Of a stretch of 64,000 nucleotides of DNA, positions 43,875-52,263 are shown one piece after another. The position numbers and the translations under genes were made by a program. The stretch is from Pseudacidovorax intermedius. Lineage in GTDB: Bacteria > Pseudomonadota > Gammaproteobacteria > Burkholderiales > Burkholderiaceae_C. The notes below the pieces were generated by a model. It searched no databases. It was not told where the DNA came from and saw only the letters and a list, made by a program, of their open reading frames with translations. How positions within the stretch are numbered: the first letter of the stretch is position 1; the number at the start of each line of letters is the position of its first letter. The DNA is taken from positions 62,001 to 126,000 of the forward strand of contig NZ_QQAV01000013.1 of assembly GCF_003350475.1 (NCBI RefSeq), given 5' to 3'.

Positions 43875-44843
43875 TCACTTCTTTTCTGTGAGGAACTTGC
43901 CCGAGGCGTCCACGCCCCTCTGCCGCCGCGTGTGGCCATCCAGGCCGCCGTCCACGGCCCATTCGGCGAACACCGTCGGGCCCGGCTCGAAGTCGCGCGC
44001 GGCCCACTCGGCCGTCAGCTGGTCCTCGTCGGCGTAATACTCGATCAGGCCGCCGGCCGGGTTCTTGAAGTACCAGAAGTAGGCCGAGGAGATCGGATGC
44101 CGGCCCGGGCCCAGTTGGGTTTCCCAGCCGCAGCGGGAGAAATGCAGGCCACCGCCGAACACCTCGTGGATGTCGCGCACGGTGAAGGCCACATGGTTGA
44201 TGCCGCGCTTGCCCGTGGGCAGCTGCAGCAGGAACAGGTCATGGTGGCCGCCGATGTCGGCGCAGCGCAGGAAGGCGCCGCGGCCCGGATAGCGGTCGGA
44301 GGCGACGAAGCCGAAGCGGCTGGCATAGAAGGCCTCGCAGGCCTTCACGTCGGCCACGAAGAAGACCACGTGGCCCACCTCGATGGGCGTGGCCCGGTCG
44401 TAGATCGGGCTGGGTTGGTTGACACGGGCCTTTTCGGTCCAGGTGTTCACGCGGGCGCAGTCGATGTCGATGGCCTTCTTGCGGCTGACCTGCAGGCGCA
44501 CGGCCAGGCCGTTGGGATCGGTGCAGCCGATGCGGCGGCCGCCGGCCACCTCGCCGTCGACGAAGCCCGCATCGCCGCGGATGGCGTCGGCATAACGGTC
44601 GAGGTCGGCGGCGCTTTCCACGCCCCAGACCACCTCGCGCAGCGTGGGGCCCTCCTCGATGGCGGGCGGCAGGCCGGCCTTGTCCATGGCGGCCACCACG
44701 ATGCGGCAGCCGTTGAGGCTTTCGAACACCAGCTCGTCCGCGCCCTCGTGGGCCAGGGTCAGGCCCCAGTCCAGGAAGAAGCGGCGGCTGGTGGCGAGGT
44801 CGTCCGTGCCGTAGGTGATCTGATCGATGCCGAGAACGCTCAT
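43875..44843 (-). CDS. VOC-family extradiol dioxygenase-like protein
   Basis: 322 aa with two vicinal-oxygen-chelate domains. The C-terminal domain has the metal triad pattern: His in EVGHVVFFV, His in GINHVAFTV and Glu in GGLIEYYAD, with HPISSAYFWYFKNPAG preceding it. This is the arrangement of catechol 2,3-dioxygenase-like extradiol enzymes, so ring cleavage of a diol made by the Rieske system is plausible. The gap to the Bug gene is 5 bases. A glyoxalase-type role is a less likely alternative. Confidence 0.82.
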   Translation of the reverse strand: MSVLGIDQITYGTDDLATSRRFFLDWGLTLAHEGADELVFESLNGCRIVVAAMDKAGLPPAIEEGPTLREVVWGVESAADLDRYADAIRGDAGFVDGEVAGGRRIGCTDPNGLAVRLQVSRKKAIDIDCARVNTWTEKARVNQPSPIYDRATPIEVGHVVFFVADVKACEAFYASRFGFVASDRYPGRGAFLRCADIGGHHDLFLLQLPTGKRGINHVAFTVRDIHEVFGGGLHFSRCGWETQLGPGRHPISSAYFWYFKNPAGGLIEYYADEDQLTAEWAARDFEPGPTVFAEWAVDGGLDGHTRRQRGVDASGKFLTEKK

Positions 44844-44862
44844 TGCTTGCTTTCCAGTTTGT

Positions 44863-46338
44863 TCACTTGGCCCACGGGATCGGCTGCTCGTTGGTTCCCC
44901 AGTACATGCTCTTCTGCTCCATGTACTGGAAGATGCCTTCGCGACCCTTCTCGCGGCCCAGGCCGGAGTCGCGCCAGCCGCCGAAAGGCGTGGAGACCGA
45001 GAACTGCTTGTAGGTGTTGACCCAGACGGTGCCCGCCTGCACCGCGCGGCCCAGACGCCACGCGCGCTTGAAGTCGCGGCTCCACACGCCGGCCGCCAGC
45101 GCATAGACGCTGTCGTTGGCCTGGGCGATCAGCTCCTCTTCGCTGTCGAAGGGCATGGCCACCAGCACCGGCCCGAAGATCTCTTCCTGCGTGATGCGGG
45201 CACTGTTGGTGAGGCCTTCGAGGATGGTGGGCGTGTAGAAATAGCCCTTGTCGAAGGCCGCCCCCTGCGGACGCACGCCGCCGGTGCGGATGCGACCGCC
45301 TTCGCTCACGCCCAGGTCCACATAGCGCTCGATGCCCTCGCGGTGCTTCGCGGTGATCAGCGGGCCCATCTGCGTGCGCTCGTCCGCCGGGTCGCCCACA
45401 CGCAGGTTCTTGGCAGCCTCGGCCACGCGGGTGACGAACTCGTCGTAGATGCCGCGTGCCACGAACAGGCGCGAGCCCGCGATGCACGACTCGCCCGAGC
45501 TGCTGAAGATGCCGTAGAGCACGCCGGCCACCGCATGGTCCAGGTCGGCGTCCTCCAGCACCATGGTGGGCGACTTGCCACCCAGTTCCAGCGAGACCGG
45601 CATCATCTTGTCGGCCGCGATGTGGGCGATGTGCTTGCCGGTGGTGGTGCCGCCAGTGAAGGACACGCGCTTGACCAGCGGATGCTTGGTGATGGCATCG
45701 CCGATCACCGAGCCCTTGCCCGGCAGCACGCTGACGATGCCCTTGGGCACACCGGCTTCTTCGCAGATCTTCGCCAGCTCCAGCGCCATCAGCGGCGTGA
45801 CCTCGGCCGGCTTGACCACCACGGCGTTGCCGGCGGCCAGCGCGGGCGCGAGCTTCTGCGCCTCGCTGGCGATGGGCGAGTTCCACGGCGTGATGGCGGC
45901 CACGACACCCATGGGCTCGTGCACGCTCATCGTCACGTAGGGGCCGCGCGAGGGCGTGATGGTGTCTTCCAGCGTCTCCAGCGCAGCGGCGAAGAACTGG
46001 AAGGTGCCGGCGGCGCTGGCGACCAGCGCACGGGTCTCGCTGATGGGCTTGCCGTTGTCCAGGCGCTGCTTCTGCGCCAGGTCTTCGGCGCGCTCGCGGA
46101 TGAGGGCGGCCACACGGTGCAGCACGGCGGCGCGCACATGCGGCAGCATCTGGGCCCAGCCGCTGGTGCGGAAGGCCACGTCCGCGCGGGCGATGGCTTC
46201 TTCCACGTCGGCCAGGCTGGCGGCGCGCAGGCGGGCGATGGGCTCGCCAGTCGCCGGGTACAGGCTCTGGTACTCATCGCCGCCGCCCAGGCGCCATTCG
46301 CCGGCCACGTTGATGGGGAGCAGTTCCAGGTTGGGCAT
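44863..46338 (-). CDS. NAD(P)-dependent aldehyde dehydrogenase
   Basis: 491 aa. The catalytic Cys285 lies in SGESCIAGSR, the general base Glu251 in SLELGGKSP and the oxyanion Asn153 in TPWNSP. It belongs to the betaine/hydroxymuconic-semialdehyde dehydrogenase branch, consistent with oxidation of a semialdehyde released by extradiol ring cleavage in the same operon. It is 19 bases upstream of the VOC gene. Confidence 0.92.
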   Translation of the reverse strand: MPNLELLPINVAGEWRLGGGDEYQSLYPATGEPIARLRAASLADVEEAIARADVAFRTSGWAQMLPHVRAAVLHRVAALIRERAEDLAQKQRLDNGKPISETRALVASAAGTFQFFAAALETLEDTITPSRGPYVTMSVHEPMGVVAAITPWNSPIASEAQKLAPALAAGNAVVVKPAEVTPLMALELAKICEEAGVPKGIVSVLPGKGSVIGDAITKHPLVKRVSFTGGTTTGKHIAHIAADKMMPVSLELGGKSPTMVLEDADLDHAVAGVLYGIFSSSGESCIAGSRLFVARGIYDEFVTRVAEAAKNLRVGDPADERTQMGPLITAKHREGIERYVDLGVSEGGRIRTGGVRPQGAAFDKGYFYTPTILEGLTNSARITQEEIFGPVLVAMPFDSEEELIAQANDSVYALAAGVWSRDFKRAWRLGRAVQAGTVWVNTYKQFSVSTPFGGWRDSGLGREKGREGIFQYMEQKSMYWGTNEQPIPWAK

Positions 46339-46365
46339 CGGGGGCTTCTCTCTCGTGTTTCGTCG

Positions 46366-47169
46366 TCAGATGACCAGGGGCGCCACACGGCTGCGCAGCG
46401 CGCGCACCGCGCTGTACACGGTCAGCGCCGAGGTCTTGGGATTGGCGGCCAGCGGCTGGTTGCGCATGGTCAGCTCGAAGCGGCCGAAGGCGCCCTCGGC
46501 CTCCACCTGGTGCACGTTCTCGGTCACGGCCGGGTCGGCGATCAGGCGCACCGTGGTGCGGTCCAGGCCCAGGCCTGCGAGCGACACGGTGGCCGCCACG
46601 TTGGCGTTCTTCGGAAAGAGGCGCGCGGCATCGCGGGCACTGCCTTCAAAGATCACGGCCTCGGCGGCCAGCGTGTCGAGGTCGCGGCCCTCTTCGGCCG
46701 GCGTGCCCTTCCAGGCGCGGGGCGGCTTGCGGCCGGTGTAGCGCACCGTCTCCAGCCCGCCGACGCGGGCGGCGGCCAGGGCATCGATGGCGCCGATGGC
46801 GCCGGCGATCAGCTGCACCTGCGTGCCGCCCTCGCGGGCTGCGGCTTCGAGCTGCTCCGGTAGGCCGGGCGCCGACAGCGCACCGACCGAGGCCACGATG
46901 GCGGGAATACCGCGCTTCAGGGCCGGCAGCACGTGCTGCTCGATGGCCGCATGGCCCGCGGCCTCGACGACCAGGTCGATGCTTTCGGCCGGCACGGCCT
47001 GCAGCACCTGCGCATCGGGCGCGAGCCGCCCTGCGACGTCCTGTGCCGCCGCCTCGCTGCCTGCGGGCACCACGATGGCAGCCGCAGCCAGGCCGGCGTC
47101 GTTCTTCACCAGTTCCAGCAGCGCGGTGCCGATGGCGCCGCAGCCGATCAGGGCGAATTTCAGGGCCAT
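46366..47169 (-). CDS. nadX: Aspartate dehydrogenase-like protein
   Basis: 267 aa. The NAD motif GCGAIG is at residues 9-14, GAIGAIDALAAARVGGL and YTGRKPPRAWKGTPAE match the NadX family, and VTENVHQVEAEG carries the conserved His. Such enzymes convert L-aspartate to iminoaspartate reversibly with NAD(P). In a catabolic operon it is more likely to handle an amino or imino acid intermediate than NAD synthesis. It is 27 bases upstream of the ALDH gene. Confidence 0.85.
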   Translation of the reverse strand: MALKFALIGCGAIGTALLELVKNDAGLAAAAIVVPAGSEAAAQDVAGRLAPDAQVLQAVPAESIDLVVEAAGHAAIEQHVLPALKRGIPAIVASVGALSAPGLPEQLEAAAREGGTQVQLIAGAIGAIDALAAARVGGLETVRYTGRKPPRAWKGTPAEEGRDLDTLAAEAVIFEGSARDAARLFPKNANVAATVSLAGLGLDRTTVRLIADPAVTENVHQVEAEGAFGRFELTMRNQPLAANPKTSALTVYSAVRALRSRVAPLVI

Positions 47170-47176
47170 GATGTGC

Positions 47177-48868
47177 TCAAGCTGCAGGTGCGGCCGGCAC
47201 CTGGTCCATCTTGTTCACCGGCGGGCCGGCGAAGTTGGTCTTGAAGCCGCCGATGGCGCGCATGTCGATCTCGAGCAGGAAGGGGCCCTTGCGCGACCAG
47301 GCGCCGTCGAGCACGCCGGGCAGCTCGGCCAGGTCCGTCACCCGTGCATGCGGCAGCTGGATCGAGGCGCACAGCTGCGCATAGTCGGGCGTGTGCAGCT
47401 CGACATAGCAGCGGCGGCCGCCATAGGAGGCATCCTGGATGTTCTGGATCACGCCGTAGCGCTGGTCGTTCATCAGCACGATGAGGGCATCGCACTCTTC
47501 CTGCACCAGCGTGGCCAGCTCGCCCAGGTTGAGGATGAAGCCGCCATCGCCGGCCAGGGCCAGCGTCTTGCGGCCGGAGCCGGTCACCGCCGCGCCGACT
47601 GCCGCACCGATGGCCATCGGCATGCCCATGCCGATACCGCCGCCCGTGGCATGCACGCCGGCATTGGCCTCGAAGAAGCGCAGCTCGCGGTTGCCCCAGG
47701 TGCTGTTGGAGACCGTGACGTCGCGCACCCAGTTGAACTGGCGGCCTGCCTGCTTCTGCAGCTGCTGCACCAGCGCGGTGTAGGGCCCCAGGCCGTCGTG
47801 GAGGGTGGCCACGACTTCGTCATGCGTCTTGCGCAGGTCGGCCAGCAGTTCCGGATCGGCCTTCCAGCCGCGGGCTTCCAGGCGGTCGGCCAGGCCGTTC
47901 AGCACAAGGGCGGAATCTCCCCACACGAAGCCGTCGTCGGCATAGCAGCGGCCCTGCTGGGCGGCATCGGCGTCGATGCGCAGCAGGGGGCGCGGCAGCT
48001 TGAGTTCGTACTTCAGCGTCTCGTTGCTGCGCAGGCGCGAGCCCACCACCAGCATGGCGTCGCAGCGCTGGTAGAAGGCCTCGACCGGCTTCTGGATGTT
48101 GTAGGCGCCCAGCGAGGCCGGGTCGTCCTCGGCCACGATGCCGCGGCCCTGCACCGTGCTGACGATGCCGAAGCCCAGCGCCTTGAGGCGCGCCACGGCC
48201 GCGCCGGCATGGCGGGCGCCGCCGCCCAGCCACAGCAGCGGACGGCGCTTGGCGGCCAGCTGTTCGGCCAGCGCGTCGATGGCCGCTTCGCTCGGCACCG
48301 GCACCGTGATGGGCAGCGGCGACAGGTCGGCCGGCATCTCGATCAGCGACTGCTGGATGTCGATCGGGATCTCCACGCTCACCGGGCCGGTGGGCGCGGT
48401 CTGCGCGGCCTGCACGGCGGCCTTGAGCGTCGAGAGGCAGGTCTCGGCATTGCGCACACGGAAGGCGGCCTTGGAGACGGCCGTCAGCATGGCCAGCTGG
48501 TCGGGCGCCTCGTGGATGTACGCCAGGTTCTGGTCCAGGTACTGGGTCTCGATCTGGCCGGTGATGTGCAGCAGCGGCGTCCCGGCGTTGCGCGCCTCGA
48601 CCAGGCTGCCGGCGATGTTGCCGGCGGCTGGGCCGGTGCTGGTGATGCACACGCCCAGGCTGGAGGTGGAGCGGGCATAGGCGTCGGCCATGTTGCCGGC
48701 GCCGGCCTCGCCGCGGGCCATGACGAAGCGCGTCTGGCCGCGCAGCGCGAAGGCGTCCAGGATCGGCATGTTGTGGATCGAGATCACGCCGAAGGCGGCC
48801 TTGACCCCGCACTGTTCGAGGAAGGCGGCGACGACCGTGCCGACGGTGACTTTGGGGGTGGAGGTCAT
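47177..48868 (-). CDS. Thiamine diphosphate-dependent enzyme (acetolactate synthase / benzoylformate decarboxylase family)
   Basis: 563 aa. The cofactor-activating Glu lies in ARGEAGAGNMADAYAR and the ThDP/Mg motif is GDGGFILNLGELATLVQEECDALIVLMND (GDG...ND). Length and three-domain layout fit decarboxylases and carboligases of 2-oxoacids. It starts 31 bases after the SDR gene and ends 7 bases before the aspartate dehydrogenase gene. The probable role is decarboxylation of a 2-oxoacid to an aldehyde that the neighbouring ALDH oxidises. Confidence 0.88.
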   Translation of the reverse strand: MTSTPKVTVGTVVAAFLEQCGVKAAFGVISIHNMPILDAFALRGQTRFVMARGEAGAGNMADAYARSTSSLGVCITSTGPAAGNIAGSLVEARNAGTPLLHITGQIETQYLDQNLAYIHEAPDQLAMLTAVSKAAFRVRNAETCLSTLKAAVQAAQTAPTGPVSVEIPIDIQQSLIEMPADLSPLPITVPVPSEAAIDALAEQLAAKRRPLLWLGGGARHAGAAVARLKALGFGIVSTVQGRGIVAEDDPASLGAYNIQKPVEAFYQRCDAMLVVGSRLRSNETLKYELKLPRPLLRIDADAAQQGRCYADDGFVWGDSALVLNGLADRLEARGWKADPELLADLRKTHDEVVATLHDGLGPYTALVQQLQKQAGRQFNWVRDVTVSNSTWGNRELRFFEANAGVHATGGGIGMGMPMAIGAAVGAAVTGSGRKTLALAGDGGFILNLGELATLVQEECDALIVLMNDQRYGVIQNIQDASYGGRRCYVELHTPDYAQLCASIQLPHARVTDLAELPGVLDGAWSRKGPFLLEIDMRAIGGFKTNFAGPPVNKMDQVPAAPAA

Positions 48869-48899
48869 GGGTATTCCGGAATCGAAGACGAGGGCTGTT

Positions 48900-49730
48900 T
48901 CAGGCTGCTCTGGAATGGCCGCCGGAGACATCGATGTGGCTGCCGCTCGTGTACGACGAGAAGGGCGAAACCAGGAAGGCCAGCGCGCGCGCCGCTTCCA
49001 CCGGCAGGCCCAGGCGGCCCAACGGGATGTGCTTCTTGGTGGCCAGGTCGGCGCTCCACGTGGCCCAGTCCTGCGACTTGTCCTCGCGCGCTTCGAAGCG
49101 GCGGCGCCATTGGCCCGACTCGACCAGGCCGATGAGGATGCCGTTGACGCGCACACCCTGCGGCGCGAACTCGGTGGCCAGCGAACGCACCAGGTTCAGG
49201 ATGCCGGCGCGCGCGGCCGAGGTGGCGACCATGTGCGGCTCGGGCTGGCGGGCCAGCAGCGAGTTAGCGCAGGCGATGGCGGCATCGCCCAGCCGCTGGC
49301 GCTCGGCCACCAGCTGCGGCAGGAAGGCGCGGGTGGGATGGATGATCGAGAAGAACTTGAGCTTGAGCTCGTCCATCCAGGCCTGGTCGTCGGTGTCGGC
49401 GAAGGTGGAGACCCGCCCCTGCCCCGCGTTGTTGACCAGCATGGCGGCCGGGCCCAGCGCGGCCTGGCTCTCGGCGGCAAAGGCCCTGACCGACTCGGCG
49501 TCGAGCACGTCGCAGGTGCGGGCGAAAAGCTTCGCACCGGGGAACTGCTCGCGCAGGCCGGCGACGGCCCCGTCGAGCCGCTCGGCATTGCGGCCACACA
49601 GCGCGACGGCGGCGCCGGCCGACAGCAGCACCTGCACGGTGGCGAGGCCGATGCCCGAGGAGCCGCCGGTGACGACGGCCGTACGGCCAGCCAGGGCGTC
49701 CGCGGCGAGGAAGGAAGACAGAACGTTCAT
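48900..49730 (-). CDS. Atypical short-chain dehydrogenase/reductase
   Basis: 276 aa. The cofactor motif TGGSSGIG (residues 21-28) and NNAG (100-103) are intact and a candidate catalytic Ser157 remains. The Y-x3-K pair is replaced by Thr170 and Arg174 (VATSAARAG), so classical SDR chemistry is doubtful. The C-terminus (YTSGSHIDVSGG) is normal. It is the first gene after the 156-base gap that carries the dispersed repeat. It may be an SDR with different chemistry or a binding partner. Confidence 0.8.
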   Translation of the reverse strand: MNVLSSFLAADALAGRTAVVTGGSSGIGLATVQVLLSAGAAVALCGRNAERLDGAVAGLREQFPGAKLFARTCDVLDAESVRAFAAESQAALGPAAMLVNNAGQGRVSTFADTDDQAWMDELKLKFFSIIHPTRAFLPQLVAERQRLGDAAIACANSLLARQPEPHMVATSAARAGILNLVRSLATEFAPQGVRVNGILIGLVESGQWRRRFEAREDKSQDWATWSADLATKKHIPLGRLGLPVEAARALAFLVSPFSSYTSGSHIDVSGGHSRAA

Positions 49731-49751
49731 GAGCAAAGGTCTGAACAGAAT

Positions 49752-49876
49752 CAAATGGCCGCGGAGCAGGCCATGCCAGAGCACCCGAGGAACCGGCTTT
49801 GCCAGGCCTCTGGGTGCGCCCTCCTCCAAGCCGAAGGCGCCAGGGAGGAGGGAGCCGCGAAGCGGCTTGGGAGGTG
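49752..49876 (-). repeat. Dispersed intergenic repeat, copy B
   Basis: Inverted relative copy of the element at 24013-24136, sharing the core GCGCACCCAGAGGCCTGGC and flanking dyads. It fills most of the gap between the IclR gene and the atypical SDR gene inside the minus-strand operon, so it is transcribed if the operon is continuous and could form several hairpins. Confidence 0.8.
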
Positions 49877-49886
49877 CCCTTTCATG

Positions 49887-50729
49887 TCATCGGCGCAAGG
49901 GGATGACCTTGCGCGTCATGCCCGGATGGGCGCCGTCGAGCAGGCCGGAGATCTCGTCAGCAGCCGCGCGGACGCGGCTCACCAGCTGGTCCACCGGACC
50001 TTCGTCGATGTGCGCGGTGGTGAAGGTGGCACCCAGTGCCGCGATGGTGTGTCCGGCACGGTCGCGCACCGGCGCGGCGATGGTGGAGATGTTGCTTTCG
50101 AAGAAGCCCTCGCCCAGGACGTAGCCGTGGTCACGCACGGTCTGCACCATGTCGAACAGGGCGTTGACGGTGCGCGGCGTGTTGTCCGAGAAGACCTCGA
50201 GCTTGTCCTCGGGGTACAGCGCGCGCAGCTGCGGCAGGCTGAGGTCCGCCAGCAGCACATGGCCGAGCACGGTGGCATGGGCGGGCAGGCGCGTACCCAC
50301 CGTGACCGCGCTGCGGAAGGGCGTGGGCGAGGCGGTCTTGGCCACGTAGACGATGGAGCGGCCATCGCGCACCACCATGTTGCAGGCATGACCGATGTCC
50401 TCCGACAGGCGGGTGAGCACCGGCAGGCCCAGCTCGGTCAGCTCCAGCGAGGCCAGGTATTCGAAGCCCAGGCGCAGCACGGCCAGGCCCAGGCGGTAGT
50501 CGCGGCCACTCTCGGTCTTCTCGATGAAGCCCATGTTCTCCAGCGTGGAGAGCAGGCGGAAGACGGTGGAACGCGGCAGGTTGAAGCGGCGGGCCAGCTC
50601 GGGCGCGGAGAGTGTGGGCGTCTCGCGGCTGAACTCGCACAGCAGGCGCAGGCCCCGCTCCAGCGCGGGCACGTTGTAGCGGTCGCCGCTGTCGTCGCTG
50701 GGGGCGTCGGGGGTGTCGTTCTGGCTCAT
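49887..50729 (-). CDS. IclR-family transcriptional regulator
   Basis: 280 aa. An N-terminal winged HTH (LSAPELARRFNLPRSTVFRLLSTLENMGFI) is followed by the IclR effector domain (LGLPVLTRLSEDIGHACNMVVRDG). A strong AGGAGG ribosome site precedes the ATG. It is carried inside the operon between an alpha/beta hydrolase and the repeat. Its likely operator is the GTTCAT-N7-ATGAAC dyad at 53106-53124, upstream of the first gene. Confidence 0.9.
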   Translation of the reverse strand: MSQNDTPDAPSDDSGDRYNVPALERGLRLLCEFSRETPTLSAPELARRFNLPRSTVFRLLSTLENMGFIEKTESGRDYRLGLAVLRLGFEYLASLELTELGLPVLTRLSEDIGHACNMVVRDGRSIVYVAKTASPTPFRSAVTVGTRLPAHATVLGHVLLADLSLPQLRALYPEDKLEVFSDNTPRTVNALFDMVQTVRDHGYVLGEGFFESNISTIAAPVRDRAGHTIAALGATFTTAHIDEGPVDQLVSRVRAAADEISGLLDGAHPGMTRKVIPLRR

Positions 50730-50746
50730 GGCGTCTCTCCTCCTCG

Positions 50747-51631
50747 TCAGGCGTCTTGTTCTTGTGCGGCGGCCAGCAGCAGGCGGGCCACCGGCTCCGG
50801 CTGCTCGACGTAACAAGCGTGGCCGGCACCGGGCAGCAAGGCAAGTTCCACGCCGCAGGCCCGGGCCACCTCGCCGCAGGCCAGGGGCGTGGTGACCACG
50901 TCCTCGCTGCCGCAGAGCACCTGCACCGGCATGGCCGGCGGCAGGTAGGCCAGCAGGTCGTCATCGGTCAGCAGTTCGACGGCCTGGCGGTAGCCGGCTT
51001 CGTTGAGCCGGCCCATGTTCCAGCGCACCCACTGGCGGGCACGCTCGCTGGCGTCGTCGGACACCAGCCGCGCGCTGCGCTGCGTGGCCATGCCGGCGAT
51101 GCCCAACTGGTCGAGCGTGGCCAGGCGCTCGGTGCGCACCTTCTGCGCCTGGGACTCGCGGCCGGCTGCGCCATAGCCGCGGGCCGGGCTCATCAGCACC
51201 AGCCGCGCGATGCGGCCGGCCAGGGGCGCCCCGGCATGCACGGCGCCGCCGGCCATCAGCGCGCCCAGCGAATGGCCGACGAGCACGCAGCGCGCGATGC
51301 CAAGCGCGTCCAGCAGGCCCGCCAGGCGCGCGGCGTAGTCGGTGGCGCGCGGCGCCGGCCGGGCCAGGGGCGTGGAGGTGCCATAGCCGGGCGCGTCCCA
51401 GGCGATCAGCCGGGCGCCGCCTTCGAGCGCGTCGGCCACGCCCAGCCACGAGGCCGAGCCGGAGCCGATGCCGTGCAGGCACACCAGCGGCAGGCCACCT
51501 GCACCCTGCCCCGCCTCGCGCACGGCCACGACGCCGCCCTGGGCCAGGGCCACCTCACGGACGGGGAAGCGGCGGTCGAGGGCCTCGACTTCGGCTTCGG
51601 GCAGCGGAGCGGGGGCGGCAGCAGCGGTCAT
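50747..51631 (-). CDS. Alpha/beta hydrolase (meta-cleavage product hydrolase-like)
   Basis: 294 aa. The oxyanion motif HGIGSGSASW, the nucleophile elbow GHSLGA, the acid in LCGSEDVVTTP and the His in PGAGHACYVEQPE are all present, the pattern of BphD/PcaD-like enzymes. The ATG at 51631 is used; a TTG 21 bases further upstream is an alternative. With the extradiol-type VOC protein it fits hydrolysis of a ring-cleavage product. It lies 17 bases before the IclR gene. Confidence 0.87.
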   Translation of the reverse strand: MTAAAAPAPLPEAEVEALDRRFPVREVALAQGGVVAVREAGQGAGGLPLVCLHGIGSGSASWLGVADALEGGARLIAWDAPGYGTSTPLARPAPRATDYAARLAGLLDALGIARCVLVGHSLGALMAGGAVHAGAPLAGRIARLVLMSPARGYGAAGRESQAQKVRTERLATLDQLGIAGMATQRSARLVSDDASERARQWVRWNMGRLNEAGYRQAVELLTDDDLLAYLPPAMPVQVLCGSEDVVTTPLACGEVARACGVELALLPGAGHACYVEQPEPVARLLLAAAQEQDA

Positions 51632-51670
51632 GGGCAAGCTCGGGTCGGCCAATGTCGGGGCAGCGGGCGA

Positions 51671-52222
51671 TCAGCCGCGCTTGACCTTGGTCAGCGGATG
51701 GTCGGCGGGGTAGGTCGGCGTGATGGGCTTCTTGGCGCCCAGCATCACGCACATCAGCGCGTCTTCGTCGCCGATGTTGATCTCCTCGCGGTACACGCCG
51801 GGCGGCACCGAGATCAGGTCGCGGTCGGTCATGACGGTCTCGTAACGCTCGCCTTCGGGCGTGGTCAGCACCACCTTGAGCTTGCCGCGGATCAGGAAGA
51901 AGACCTCTTCCACATCGATGTGCAGGTGCGACGGGCCTTCGTGGCCGGCCGGGATCACCATGGTCGAGAAGGTGAAGTGCTCGGCCGGCACGGTGTTGTT
52001 GTCCGAGGCGACGCCGGTGCCGCCGGTGCCCACGTAGCGCATCTGGGCGCGGCGGTACTTGGGATCGAAATCGGCCTGGAACTTCAGGGCGTCCCAGTCG
52101 TACTGGCGGGTGGAATAACGCGCGATGCGCGTGTTCATCCACTGCTCCAGGCTGGCGCCTTCGGGGCGCTCCCAGCTGGGCTTGGAAGGATCGAGTTGCT
52201 GCTGCACGGACAGGTCGGTCAT
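51671..52222 (-). CDS. Cupin-domain protein
   Basis: 183 aa single-cupin protein. The metal motif is GPSHLHIDVEEVFFLIRGKLKV, with a His pair and Glu. AGGAG precedes the ATG. It could be a small dioxygenase, isomerase or a binding protein; nothing in the sequence decides. It is the second gene of the minus-strand aromatic operon, between the SDR and the alpha/beta hydrolase. Confidence 0.82.
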   Translation of the reverse strand: MTDLSVQQQLDPSKPSWERPEGASLEQWMNTRIARYSTRQYDWDALKFQADFDPKYRRAQMRYVGTGGTGVASDNNTVPAEHFTFSTMVIPAGHEGPSHLHIDVEEVFFLIRGKLKVVLTTPEGERYETVMTDRDLISVPPGVYREEINIGDEDALMCVMLGAKKPITPTYPADHPLTKVKRG

Positions 52223-52263
52223 GGGGCTCTCCTACAAACGGGTTCGGGGACGGAAGGCGGGAA

